Shown in pieces: positions 21,716 to 33,141 of a stretch of DNA of 64,000 nt; within the stretch, counting starts at the first letter, position 1, and each line of letters starts with the position of its first letter. The notes below the pieces were generated by a model. The model worked only from the letters and a program-made list of their open reading frames with translations. It was not told where the DNA came from and did no database searches. The DNA lies in the NCBI GenBank assembly GCA_011032825.1, contig JAADJZ010000023.1, forward strand, positions 124,001 through 188,000. Reading direction: 5' to 3'. This DNA is from Massariosphaeria phaeospora. Lineage: Eukaryota > Ascomycota > Dothideomycetes > Pleosporales. Position numbers and translations under genes: made by a program.

Positions 21716-22897
21716 ATGTCCGTCACCTCGCCGTCTGCTGCTAAGCTCGATTTGCCTGCCCTGCCTTTACCGGCAGGTGTCTCAGCAAACTACGTCCATT
21801 GCCCGTCAAATGGTTTGACCTTCCACTTCCTTGAGGCTGGTTATACACCAGCACGAGACAGGCCACTCCTTCTTCTTTGTCATGGATATCCAGAACTTGC
21901 CTTCTCCTGGAGGAAAATAATGCCTTCGTTGGCAGACGCTGGCTATTACGTGGTAGCATTTGACCAACGCGGCTATGGCAGAACCACTGGTTGGGACGAT
22001 TCGACCTATGCCAAAGTGGACCTGTCCCAATTCACCGTGACCAATCTTGTCAGAGACACCGTTGTTTTTGTCAATGCAGTGGGGTACTCCCAAGTCAAGT
22101 GCGTGGTCGGCCACGATTTCGGAGCTGTCACTGCTTCCATGTGCGCCCTGATGAGGCCTGACATGTTCAAGAGCGTGGTCATGATGTCACATCCCTTCAG
22201 AGCACCCGGCGGACTACCGTTCAACCTCGCCCACGGTGAGAACCCAACATCGCAGCCACCTCCAGACATACAAAGAGAGCTCGCGAAGCTGTCCGAGCCA
22301 AGGAAGCACTACAAGTGGTACAACTCCACCGCGGTTGCCGCTTTCCAATGGTCTGTTCCGTTGCAGGGACTCGAAGCGTTCCTTCGAGGCTACATTCATG
22401 TGAAAAGCGCTGACTGCGCCAACAACAATCCGTTCCCCCTCGAGGGTTGGCAGGCCAGTGAACTGGCTAAGATGCCGTACTATTACATCATGCCCCTTCA
22501 CTCGTCGATGCCGGAAACCGTCGCCGCCATGATGGAAACGGAAGACGCGAACAGTACCAAGCGGTGGCTATCGGATGAGGATCTCGCTGTCTACGTGCGT
22601 GAATGGACTCGCACTGGTTTCCAGGGCGGTCTCAACTGGTACCGGGGTACGACGGATCCCAGCACGGCGCATGATCTCGATCTTTTTGCTGGCAAGAAAA
22701 TCGACTGTCCCGCAACATTCATCTCGGGAGCACAAGATTGGGGTAACTATCAGGATCCTGGAGTTATCGAAAACTATCCCAACGCGTGCACGAAATTCAA
22801 AGGAGTTAAGTTGATCGACGGCGCTGGACACTGGCCTCAACAGGAACAACCAGACAAGGTTGTGCAAGAGATTTTGGGATTCTTGAGCGGACTTTGA
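21716..22897 (+). CDS. Alpha/beta-hydrolase, soluble epoxide hydrolase-like
   Basis: Cytosolic hydrolase of the epoxide hydrolase / haloalkane dehalogenase-like group, expected to open epoxides to diols; the natural substrate is unknown. 393 residues from ATG 21716 (context CACCATGT). Visible landmarks are the oxyanion motif HGYPE (56-60), FDQRGYGRT, the nucleophile elbow GHDFGA (Asp134), a lid region rich in Tyr/Trp (about 200-280), a late acid candidate Asp341 in GAQDWG, and the catalytic His372 in GAGHWPQQE. An Asp rather than Ser at the elbow points to epoxide hydrolase over esterase. Single exon, usual family length. An upstream in-frame extension to 21227 exists, but its composition argues against translation. 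Confidence 0.88.
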   Translation: MSVTSPSAAKLDLPALPLPAGVSANYVHCPSNGLTFHFLEAGYTPARDRPLLLLCHGYPELAFSWRKIMPSLADAGYYVVAFDQRGYGRTTGWDDSTYAKVDLSQFTVTNLVRDTVVFVNAVGYSQVKCVVGHDFGAVTASMCALMRPDMFKSVVMMSHPFRAPGGLPFNLAHGENPTSQPPPDIQRELAKLSEPRKHYKWYNSTAVAAFQWSVPLQGLEAFLRGYIHVKSADCANNNPFPLEGWQASELAKMPYYYIMPLHSSMPETVAAMMETEDANSTKRWLSDEDLAVYVREWTRTGFQGGLNWYRGTTDPSTAHDLDLFAGKKIDCPATFISGAQDWGNYQDPGVIENYPNACTKFKGVKLIDGAGHWPQQEQPDKVVQEILGFLSGL

Positions 22898-24273
22898 CCG
22901 TTTTCAGCTTCTTTGTAAGGTTCGAGTCTAACTGAAATTGAGGCTTCATGGACATGGTGGATACGGAGTTCGCTGTTACTTCTTGCGCGTATCTCTAGCT
23001 TTGCACTCACCTTCTTCAACAATTCGCTAGCCTTCAAGCTCACAGTTCTTGCTACCGAGAACAGCCTGAACACTCTCACGCTGCATCTTCGGCCTGTTTC
23101 ATGCGTTGTTGTGGTGACGCTCATCAAGGTGTTCGGTCCCTCTTATCCTCGGCACCAACGCAGCCGCTCCTCGTATCTCCAGGCTGAAGGAATTGGTCCA
23201 GAGACACTAGTGAAGGCTTACTTCGATTCAAGTCATCAGATAGTAGTCGTAGATGAGTCAGCACAGGATCTCGCTAGAACAAAACGTGCCTTTTCAGATA
23301 CACATTAACCTGGGACATATTTATATATCACAGCCGTTGATATGTCCATGATGCTCGAGATGCTTGGGCGCCGACTCGGTTGTTGGCACAGGCAGGCAGC
23401 TAGAAGGAGCTGGTGCTACTTAGGTATGTCTGCATAAGCTCCCCTCCAAATTAGCACCGCATTTGCATCATCTAAGCTGTACACTCAGTGGCAATAGCCC
23501 AGCGGCTCCCCAACATGAGCTTATGAGTACTTGGCGACGATCCTGGTCATATTTTGCTCACTCCGGCCGTTTGTTTACGCGAATGACGTTTCTCGAAATG
23601 CCCTCATGCCCACGCTCGGTCTTATCTTTCCACTATCGAGGAAACGGCGGGCTAGCCTCGGACGGAGAGGCCGATCTGTACCGACTACCCAATGTTTAGT
23701 GTGTGGTATGGTGTTGGCCCTTCTGGAAAGCACGCTATCAAGCGACTCGACTTTCACTGCCTCGCCCTTACCCGCCCGCCTACATAATATGCTCATTGCT
23801 CGTCATATGCTAGCACTACCCGATTATCCCACTGTAAAAGCGACTTCCAATAATTCTTCTCTTATTTTCCTAGTGGTCGCGGAGCCATATTTGCAGCATC
23901 ACCATACGCTCGTTTATGATTCATCTATTGGACAAGCATACTACAGCAACAACCCTTCAAGGGAACCGATCCTCTCTCTACGTCGAAAAGCCAGGTACCT
24001 CACATCTGGTAGTTGACCGCTTCTTGTCCGTTCACAATGCCTCAGGTGAGCTGCTTCCGGCATGCATACACAGGACTTCCGATATGCACACACAATGCCT
24101 CTCATGTTTCCAAGTTCGTTATGATGTTATACCCATATCTTTTGTCCCGTTCCTACTTCTACTTGCAACAACCGCATACCGTGGTCCGCCTTGTTGCTAC
24201 GTTAACCCCGCAAGCATTCACTCAGTGGCGATACTTTTCACTTACCAACGCCAAGCACTTCCGACATATCATG
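22898..24273. other. Intergenic, no gene seen
   Basis: Several short frames on both strands lack motifs. The 3' half is the probable leader of the next gene. An ATGCCTCAG followed by GTGAGC at 24036-24050 could be a tiny first exon with an intron ending at the CACTCAG near 24223, which would alter the N-terminus of the downstream protein. Confidence 0.4.
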
Positions 24274-25914
24274 ATGGCATTGCCTTTCTGGAATAAGCGC
24301 CCCACATCCAACACGATCCAAACCTTACCGATATCAATGGAGGACATCACCGTTGGTAGTGGGAAGGACGACGAGTCGGATCTCGGCAGCGATATTGTCG
24401 TGCGAGGCACATACAGCCAAGACGATGCAACCTTTACAGCGATACCGGAATCGCTGCCGACATACCACCTTCCAGAAAACAAAGTCGATTCGCGAGTTCA
24501 ATCGCAAGGGACGTACCGCGGTCTAGTGCGCGATTTAGTGGAAACCCCAAGCGAGCCCAAGCCATCCAACAACACTACCGAGTCTGAACGAGTCCGTCTG
24601 TGGACTACATGGCATGCTATCTGCCGCATCGAAACATACCGCGTTCTGCTGTTACTGGTTCTCGTGGCTAACGGAGTTACTCTTGCCTCACTGCTAGGAA
24701 ACCACATCCTCGATCTCCCGCGTGCGCTGAAGGCCGTCTCAACCAACATCTTCGTCGCTGTTGCGATTCGGCAGGAGGAGGTTGTGAACCACCTCTACTA
24801 TCTCCATGCTCGATTTCCACTCAGCACACCACTGTTCCTGCGGAGGCGTATCGCCAATCTCCATCACTATGGAGGTATACATGCGGGATGCGCGGTGGCA
24901 GCCACAGCGTGGTATACAGCCTACGTCGTGTTAACATTCCGTCTCTTTCTCGGAGATAGACGCGCACACGCGCAGCCTCGCGATCGGGTCAACCTCGTCA
25001 CCTGCCTGGTCTTCATCCTGATACTCGTGGCCATATGCCTCGCCGCACTGCCATACGTGCGCCGTAGGTTCCACAACACCTTCGAGCTCGCCCACCGCTT
25101 CGGCGGATGGTCCGCCATTCTCACCCTCTGGATCCACACGCTCGCAGCCACGGCCGACGTCTCGCTCTTCCACAGCCCGAGCTTCTACCTGCTGTTCTTC
25201 ACCACAGTCCTCATCATCATCCCCTGGCTGCGCATGTACCGCGTGGAATTCGACGCAACGACCCTCTCGCCCCGCGCCGTCAAGCTCACCTTCCCCTACG
25301 CCAACATGCCCTTCAACCACACCATCAAAGTCAGCACCAGCCCGCTCCTCGAATGGCACGCCTTCGCCACGATCCCGGCGCCCGACCAGAAGTCCGCCAG
25401 CATCGCCGTCGCCACCGCCGGCGACTGGACCAAGCGCATCGTCGAGGCCCCGCCGCGCCACCTCTACATCCGCAACCCGCCCGGCGCCAACTTCCTGCTC
25501 TTCGTCCCGCTGTTCCGCTCCGCGCTCGTCGTCGCCACGGGCGCGGGCATCGGCCCCGTGCTGTCCTTCCTCGAGGGCTGGCGCCTCGCCACGCAGCGCG
25601 GCACCGCGCGCAGCACCGCCGTCAAGGTGCTGTGGTGCGCGAGCCAGCCCTTTGCCCGCGAGTGGGACTTCGCCCGCGACACCATCTACGCCGTGGACCC
25701 CGACGCCGTCATCATCGACACTAGCGGCCAGCGCGTGGAGGGCGAGCAAAGGGAACGTATCAATGTGCCGCTGCTGGTTACGGAGGCGGTGCGGAAGAGC
25801 GGCGGCGGCACGGAGGCTGTGTTCGTTGTGTCGAATAAGGCCAATACGGAGAAGGTCATTAAGAGCGTGCGGGGCTTGGGCGTTGCGGCGTATGGGGCTA
25901 CGTTTGATTCATAA
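24274..25914 (+). CDS. TmpA-like integral membrane oxidoreductase
   Basis: Multi-pass membrane protein resembling Aspergillus TmpA and the C-terminal membrane/oxidoreductase part of certain NRPS-like adenylating proteins, a ferric-reductase-like fold. From ATG 24274 (adjacent ATG at 24271) it has 546 residues. There is a soluble N-terminal segment, about six hydrophobic helices (for example YRVLLLLVLVANGVTL, and HRFGGWSAILTLWIHTL with helix histidines), a flavin-type domain, and a nucleotide-binding glycine motif VVATGAGIGPVLSF. It ends VAAYGATFDS. No adenylation domain is present upstream. The frame is open back to 24013, but that stretch is not family-like. TmpA is known to act in asexual development in Aspergillus; the role here is inferred only. 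Confidence 0.72.
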   Translation: MALPFWNKRPTSNTIQTLPISMEDITVGSGKDDESDLGSDIVVRGTYSQDDATFTAIPESLPTYHLPENKVDSRVQSQGTYRGLVRDLVETPSEPKPSNNTTESERVRLWTTWHAICRIETYRVLLLLVLVANGVTLASLLGNHILDLPRALKAVSTNIFVAVAIRQEEVVNHLYYLHARFPLSTPLFLRRRIANLHHYGGIHAGCAVAATAWYTAYVVLTFRLFLGDRRAHAQPRDRVNLVTCLVFILILVAICLAALPYVRRRFHNTFELAHRFGGWSAILTLWIHTLAATADVSLFHSPSFYLLFFTTVLIIIPWLRMYRVEFDATTLSPRAVKLTFPYANMPFNHTIKVSTSPLLEWHAFATIPAPDQKSASIAVATAGDWTKRIVEAPPRHLYIRNPPGANFLLFVPLFRSALVVATGAGIGPVLSFLEGWRLATQRGTARSTAVKVLWCASQPFAREWDFARDTIYAVDPDAVIIDTSGQRVEGEQRERINVPLLVTEAVRKSGGGTEAVFVVSNKANTEKVIKSVRGLGVAAYGATFDS

Positions 25915-28900
25915 CGCACGCAATGCAATGCACCTGCAGAACGGCTGGCTTTCACGAATATACGATGCATAGTGTGGTGTGGGTTTTCTTGGTGGCTGCT
26001 TCGGGAAAGGGGGGCGTCATTACATACATGGGTGTTCATATACAGGGTTTTCTTTTTTTACAGAGTTGAGTTGAGTTGGGCTAGATTGGGGTGGGGTTTT
26101 TTCGGGGTTTTTTTTCTTGGGATATATATAGAGGATACGGGTTTGGGACTGGGACTGGAATGGGCTCGGCGGGGTTCGTTTTAGACTCATTTTGCATACG
26201 CATGGATACATACCCGGGAAGGACTGTGAAGCCTAGGCTAGGTAGGACTTGACATTGAATACGTTGTGTCATTTTTATGGGATTGGGGGAGATGACATGG
26301 ATGGGATTCACCGGCTGGTTTGGGCTTGCTTCGTTGAAAATGGGCTGAGTTGAGTACACGAGGTTGAGGTCGAGGTCGAGGTCAACGTGGTTTGGTTTGG
26401 CTGAACCGAGCTGAACTGAATTAGATTCGACCCAACGAAATAGAAATTGCCACAGTCCGAATCTTGAATTTGTCTGCTCTACACGATTACACTTTTATGC
26501 ATGACAAAACCAACCACGTCTTCCTCTCTGCTCTTTCTTGCTCGCTCTCTACTCTTTCTCCGTCGCTCTTTTCTCGCTCCCTTGGTTCTTGCTATAGTCT
26601 GGCTTTGGGCGATTGTGGACTTTGTGGGTGGATAATACACTGCAATACAATCGTACCTATTCCTTTTTCGTTTCTACTTACTCTACTCTACGCTACTCTA
26701 CTCCATCTTTTCCTAAGCTAAGCTAAGCTAGCATACCTTCCCACCTCCCTACCTTCCCAACGCAACCGCAAACCAACTCCATCGCTCGCTCCCCTTAGCC
26801 GTTCGTCCATTTAAGCTTTCCTTGTTTGTTTGCTTCGTCTAGTTTACTTCGCTACCAGTTCAGTTTCGTTCGCCCGTTCGTCTAGTTCGCTACCAGTGCA
26901 GTTGGGGTTTTCTCGTGCGTGTCATGTCGTTGGAATAGAAAGGGAGCTAGACTAGGCTGAGAGGAGAGGAGCTAGGCTAGTGGGTGAATAAATGAATGGA
27001 TGAGTGGATGAGTGGATGAGTGCGTGTAGAAGTAAGAGTTGGAAGAGGAGTAGGGTAAGAGTTGGGCTAGGGTGTAGTGGGGTGGAATAGAGGAATGAGG
27101 AAACAAGCAAGCGAGGAGAAGCTAGAATAGGCCGATGTAACTGTTCAATGGAACTGTTGGGCTTTTCGTAGCTTAGGGGTTTTGTAGTCTGTAGTCTGTA
27201 GTCTGGAGTTGGGAGGCGAGGCAAGAGGATGTTGGTTTCGGAGACGAGGACGGGTTGGTTTCGGAGACGAGGTTAACGTTGGGGCGGGGCGAGTTGGGTC
27301 GCTGGTTCAGGAAAACGGTATCTGCATGCTAACTTCATTAGAAAAAAGGTATCTACATACCATCTATCTATCTACGCGGCACGCGTAAACGTCAGCAGAC
27401 GTACTCTGTTCCGTAGACTAAACTAGACTAGACTAGATTAGATTGGGTAAATGCATCGATCGATCGATGTCACTCCCTCGTCTACACCCCTGCCTGGCTC
27501 TAAGGTCCAACGACACGACCTCACAGGCTAATAGGCTAACAGCTACGAAGCGAACCGACGAACGGAGAACGAACGAACAGACAGAGAACGGAGAACGAAC
27601 GGAGAACGGAGAAAGAATGGCGAACGACCAAAGAGCCGAATAACCAACTAAACGTCCACGTACCGCGTACCGCGGAATCAAAGCAAAACACAGCACGTGG
27701 GATGGTAGGTACGTACCTGCCTAACTACCTACCTACCTACCTACCTGCCTGACTAACCAACTAACCCAAGTACATACATACCACCCACCCATTCATCCTC
27801 TCCTCTCCCCCCTCCATCCTCTCTCCAGCCCAGAGCAATTTTTTCGACATTTTTTTGCGGAATGGAACCGCGCTGTTGGTTAGGCCTGAGCGAGTAGTGT
27901 GTGTGTGTGTATATCGCCAAATCAAATCTTAACTAACTAACTAAACAAAACAAACAAGTTGAATCAACTACTACGACGACGACGATGCTTATACAGTCAC
28001 AACCACAACCACCCCCTACGAAACACACACCTCTCTATTTTATTCCGCACTTTATCCTTCTCCTTCTGCTTGCTCTTTCACCTAGCCTTACTCTACTCAC
28101 ACTCTCTTTCTTTTACTTATTTCTATTCTGCTATCTTCTTGTACTTATACCGTACTCTACACTTCTACACTGCGCTCCCCGGCCCTTGAGTTCTACTATG
28201 AGAAAAGCGTGCAGAGAGATAGTATAGTATAGCGTAGCTCAGCGCAAGCAGCTCAGCGCAGCTCAGCTCAGCCCAAGCAACTCACCCACTCACTCCACCT
28301 AGACGAAGCCAAAACAAAACAAATCAAATCAAATCAACCAGTCCCTAGCTAACAAAAAACACTCGTCATCCACAAATGTATGTCCACATATCTGTATACC
28401 GTTTCACCTTTCAGTCCCGCACTCCCTTGACACACACACACCCCGACTACCCATCACAGACAGACAGCCGCCAACAAAACGCTCCCCAAACTGCGCAATC
28501 GCAATCCATGTGCTCCACTCCACTCCACTCATCCACTCATCAACGCAGGCAGCTAGTCCAGGCTTACATATATATTCCAATTCTCTGATATACACAGCCC
28601 AGCTCAATCCAGCTCAATCCAGCTCAGCCCAGCCCCCCCACATTAAAACATATACAAGACAGACCTATGTAAGATGCCTTGGGATGCGCGCCTCACACCC
28701 GTCCAAACCGCCTCTTTCCGCCCACCCCAAAGCGCGCAGAAAACAAAAAATGGCGCCGCTAAAATTGTACAAAGAGGCAACAGCACCAGCACACCGCAAC
28801 AGCACCAACCACGCACCTGCGAAAGGGTGGCGTCCAAACGCTTCTTCCCTCGCCTTCATCGCGGCCCCAGGACTGAACTGAACCGGGCGTCGTTCGAGGT

Positions 28901-29093
28901 GAGACTTTCAATCGAGTCGTAATGCGGCGGAACATGATGACCTGAACCTCATCCCCTACTTCCCCTTCTTACTTTCCCACTGTGCCGCGATACCGAAGCG
29001 CCGCGAACGCCGAGCTGAAATGCAAAAATCAAACCAAACCAGATGCGCTCTGCTCCACGCAGAGATGCTGACAGGAACGTACGGTACGACACG
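25915..29093. other. Gene-poor 3.2-kb interval rich in microsatellites
   Basis: No supported gene. Tracts include GAGGTC (about 26365-26382), GAGTGGAT (about 27001-27020), TGTAGTC (about 27183-27204), AGAACGA-type (about 27560-27612), CTAC (about 27720-27748), GT (27897-27910), CAAAT (about 28318-28335) and CAGCTCA/CAGCCCA (about 28250-28275 and 28600-28630). Frames are short, Tyr/Ser/Leu-biased and without domains. The interval lies between two convergent genes (ends 25914 plus, 29094 minus). That arrangement makes it 3' flank for both, unusually long for a fungus. Confidence 0.6.
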
Positions 29094-31213
29094 TTACGAC
29101 GGGAGCGACTCGCCCTGGCACTCCGGAATCGTCACGCCGGGCTTGAGATTGCGATTAACGTCCATGAGACCCCACTTATCCTCCCACTCCTTGCCCTTCG
29201 TATTATACGTGATTTTCCACGGCTCGTCGAACGCCGAGAACCTGTCGCAGTATTAGAAACGTGGGGAGATTATTTTTAATTACAAATATCGGGGAAGGAC
29301 ACTTACCAGAAGAACTCGGTTCCGTTCTTGAGACTCGGGCAGATCCACGACTCCATGAACTTGTTCATCTCGTCGACGCCGGCAATGGAGCCCTGGGTCG
29401 CGGACGTGCATTCGCTGGCGCCGCAACTGTTCCCGCCCGCGGACGGCCAGCCCACTTCGGCAACGACCTGTTTGATGTCCTTGTCGCTTGCGGTGAGGGC
29501 GACGTCGTGCGTCGTCCAGAAACTCCATGTCCAACCCGAGGCGGCTTCAACGTCGACGCCGGCAAAGAACGGATGGACGTTGGACATGACGACGTCGACT
29601 TTCGTGGCCATGTCACCGTTCCAGTTATCTCCTAGATCCGAAGTCGCGATGGGCAAGTCGATTTTGTGGTCTGTGAGATTGGATTTGATGTCGGAGATGT
29701 ACTTGAGTAGCTCGGTCTCTGTGAGATCTTCACGGTAAAGGACCTCGTTGCCGACGATTATGCCTTTGAACCTGTCTGCGCCGTGGTGGTCGATGATATC
29801 CCACATCTGGTCAACCTGTCGCGTGTTTGTCGTGTCGTTTTTGCCTAGCCACACACCAAGCCAAACCTTCATGTCCTTGAGCTCCAGGCGGTCAATCGAA
29901 TGCAAGACCATTTCAGTCTGATTGCAGTCTGTGCCATAGAGTCTCACTGCGTTCGTCAGCTGCGACATGACTGCCATGTCCCTAGTTATGTTGTTCTGCG
30001 ACGGTGGAATGTGTATGCAATCGGGATACTGGGCGTTTAGTGGCGTATAATCCATGCCCGGGAAGACCTTGTGGAGGTCTTTGTTGCCCATGAGCTTTTT
30101 GATCTCATCGGATTGGAGATCCAGGTCGTTCTTGTTATCTGAAGCGAGAGCATCGGCATGCTCAGCCTCCGTGTTGGCCTTTTTACCGCCCCTCTTGCCA
30201 AACTGGCTTCCTAGCACACCACCCAGGATAGCGCCGAGTACGATGAGGGCAATAATGGTCGAAACTATCCAGGTCGTTCGTTTTCTATGTCCATGCTCGC
30301 GCTCCCGCCAGTCGTTGTGCTTCTCCCGCATGGGCTCAGGTGGGGATCCTCCCGGAACAGCGTTATACTCTCCGCTTGTATCACGAGTGGCCGCAAACGC
30401 AGCAGCGCCAGCGCCAGCTCCAGCGGCTGCTGTCCCAGCGGCGGCTGCGGCTTTTAAGCTCCCATCACTACTTCCATCACGAGAGGGAGAGAAGGGGACG
30501 AAAGACCTTCGTTTCTGTTGTGTGGATGTTTCAGGGCCCATGCCCCAGTCGTCGTCATCGGCAACATCGTTCGGGTTGATCTCGCCCATTTGTGGCGCTT
30601 GGTTGAGGTTCGAGGATGAGAATCGGTTGTATGGGTTGTCTGCGTACGGATACGGGTTTAGGTGCGCTGGCCGGGAAGTGAGGGGTATGCTGAGCTCTGA
30701 AGAGTTGCTCGATGCCATAACAGACGCTGAATTCGAGCCATTGGAGTGCTGTGTGTGAATCGGCCTCGGCTGCACTGGCTGGTCATATGAGTATGTGTCT
30801 GCAAAGGGTGTTCCTGCCGGGTCCATTCCCAAAGGCACCCCTCGCGGGCCCGCCACATTCGAGTCGCCGTTCCTGCCCCAGCTATTCATGTCTCTTACTG
30901 CCTCGGCTCCACTCTCTCGTTGATTCGTGTTCGCGACCCCTGCTGCAATGCCGTTAAAACCTCCCCCGGCCGATGCTGCTCCCAGGTTGTCTGAGCCAGG
31001 CGTTACGCCAGGAGGGGGCGAGTAGTCGGAGTAGTTGTTCGCACCGTACGGTTGCGGATTGAATGCGCCATTAGGGTGCGCGCCGACGGGTAAGTTACGG
31101 TGTACCGGCGGGGCTGGAGGGAACTGTGCGTCATGTCCTTCTATTGGTGATACTTCGCGGTCTGGGGGGTCGTGGTACGGCTGCGACGACGGCTGGTACG
31201 CCTGGTAAGCCAT
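29094..31213 (-). CDS. btgC: GH17 endo-beta-1,3-glucanase, BtgC-type, membrane-anchored
   Basis: Cell-wall glucan endo-1,3-beta-glucosidase of glycoside hydrolase family 17. Two exons on the minus strand (31213-29307 and 29241-29094) flank a 65-nt intron with GTAAGT donor and GACAG acceptor, giving 684 residues. The cytosolic N-terminus is long and disordered (about 1-310, Pro/Asn/Ser-rich then Ala-rich). It is followed by KRTTWIV and one membrane segment (about 315-335), so the enzyme is a type II membrane protein with an outer catalytic domain (about 395-684). The likely acid/base is Glu490 in [10 protein letters not shown] and the nucleophile Glu586 in [11 protein letters not shown]. Exon 2 supplies the conserved FSAFDEPWK and KWGLMD strands, confirming the intron. 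Length matches BtgC enzymes. Confidence 0.93.
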
Positions 31214-32304
31214 TGTGGAAAAGAGTGAGGCGCTCCTCCGCAGGCTCTGCCGTGCAGGCTAGAGAGCAGGCTGGGAGTGTATGACGGCGGCGCCGCTCGG
31301 GGATGGTCTCGACGCTGTGTTAACGATGGTATTGTGTTTGCGGGAGCAGCGGTTGCAGGTGTCGTGTCGGGCAGCGCGGCATTCCCAGGTCGAGCGACAA
31401 ACAGGAACGAGCGGGAATTGGCAAGTGAATGTGCAGTGGAGGAGCAGGGCAGTGGAGGGTTGCAAGTTGCAGTGCGGGTGTCGTCGTGGTGCGACGAAAA
31501 GCTTGGAAGGCTGACGGCGTCGTTTGGGTCTTGCCGTTCTGGTCACAGGCTGTCGATGGGCCAACCGACGCGCGCTATTTTTACCCGGCCCGAGCTGCAC
31601 CCTATCTGCCACTGCGCAAGACAACAGCCAGAGCCTCAACGCGGTGGCGGATGGATGGCTGGTGGCTGGCGGCTCAATCAAGGAAACACTCGAAATGCGA
31701 TATCTAGATGGCGAGCGACTGTCGTGAGCAACAAACACGGGCGCTGTTTCTGGCTCGACAGTCCCTGACAGGCACAGACACGGTCGCCCCTTCCAAGGTT
31801 CGCGCGCTGTCTGACACCTGCACCTGCCTGTCCTGCCGTCGGGCAAACAACCGGGCCTCTGACGCCTCGGCAATGTGTCCAAACTTCGAAGCAGCGCAAC
31901 ACGAAGCCGCAGGATGCGATAACAACGGCCCTCCAGTTTCCATTGAAATTGAAGATAAGAGCCGTTTGCCCCGAGCTTCCACCTCCTCGCATTATTGTTT
32001 TGCGCAGATTCGACGCGCACCAGAGCCGCCGCTATCGATCCAGCCTCCGTCATCGCCGCCGCTGCTAACTAATAAACGCCGTAAGGTCCTCAACACAGCT
32101 GGTTTGCGACGGTTTCGTGGCCCCGCGTCATCGCACAGTCTACACAGCCTCCTCACTTTCTTGTCCGGTACTCTGGGCTGATCTTGAACTGAGGGCTGGT
32201 TCAACAGTCAACTCCTCTGCTAGATAGCCCTCGCGCGGCGCCCTGACTGCAACAAACAGGTTGCTCGATCTGCACCGACGATGCAAGGTCCGACTGTTTG
32301 TTTG

Positions 32305-32337
32305 AAACATGATTACCCCGACCGGGGTGTCATGTTT
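32305..32337. promoter_or_regulatory. Palindromic candidate operator
   Basis: AAACATGATTACCCCG, two bases, then CGGGGTGTCATGTTT: arms of 15-16 bp differing by one bulged position. It is the strongest inverted repeat seen in the gene-rich part and lies roughly midway between the two divergent starts. A dimeric regulator site is possible; which factor is unknown. Confidence 0.4.
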
Positions 32338-33022
32338 GAGAAACTTGCGAAACCATCCTCGAACCCAATTATCGTCTGCAGATCTGTCTCATCGTTCCGC
32401 TGTCCTCCAGCGCTTCGTGTCGAGTAAACGAAGATATTTCCTTTGACCGTAGCCCAGGCACTCTAACTTTCTGTTTGGTGTTTCCAGTCCGGATGATGAT
32501 GATGCCAAGCCTCCAGTGGGTTCCGGTTGTCACGTGACGTGCTGGTTCACCTGGCTCTCCTCGGCAGCTTCCTGCCTTAGCCGAACTCCAGTACTACTGC
32601 TTAAGCAAATCCTTTTCACTTAGCTTGGAAACGCGTTTCCTAAGTACTAGTCTCCAATGTCTTTTCCTATAGCCTGCGTCGAGCGGGTCCGCCTTATCAA
32701 AGCACACCACATCATTGAAGCAAGCGCAAGTGAAAGACCTCTTGTGGAAATAACACTGAGCAACACGAGCAACACGAGCAGCACAGCCACGCCGTTGGTC
32801 AAACATGACAACATCTCTCATTGTACGCACATAGACTCTCCCCTCCTCCTCCCCCTACCTTTTCTACTATATACCCACCATTGTGCACACATCTCGTGAC
32901 CCCGCCAACCCTCACCATTCACTATGAGGAAACCGCCTTTCACTTGTAGGCCCCGCAGCTTGTGCGGCGACTATAGGCAGGCGTGGGAAACTTTCTTTCC
33001 CACCCGCGGGCCGGTCTGCGGG

Positions 33023-33029
33023 TATAAAT
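33023..33029 (+). promoter_or_regulatory. TATA box of the RING gene
   Basis: TATAAAT 119 bp upstream of ATG 33142, followed by a C/A-rich leader typical of well-expressed fungal promoters. Confidence 0.5.
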
Positions 33030-33141
33030 GCACTTCTATTCTTTCTAAGCCTGGAGACCACAACACCCACCACCTCCACCACCAACTACTCTACAGCCAC
33101 ATCAACCCCCCAAGCATCTCAACATCTCAACCTACTCCAAG

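Larger units (their letters stand above)
31214..33141. promoter_or_regulatory. Divergent intergenic region, glucanase / RING gene
   Basis: 1.9 kb between two divergent starts. It contains a 33-bp near-perfect palindrome (32305-32337) and a TATA box before the RING gene. One 264-codon minus-strand frame (31259-32053) overlaps the glucanase leader but is Arg/Ser-biased with no domain and is not called. Confidence 0.55.

Noticed and set aside
24931..25749. 272-codon minus-strand frame inside the TmpA-like gene
   Set aside because: Ala/Gly/Val-rich antisense shadow of a G+C-rich coding exon.
31259..32053. 264-codon minus-strand frame upstream of the glucanase
   Set aside because: Arg/Ser/Cys-biased with no domain, lies in the leader and promoter of a well-supported gene, and plus-strand frames of the same interval are equally long.
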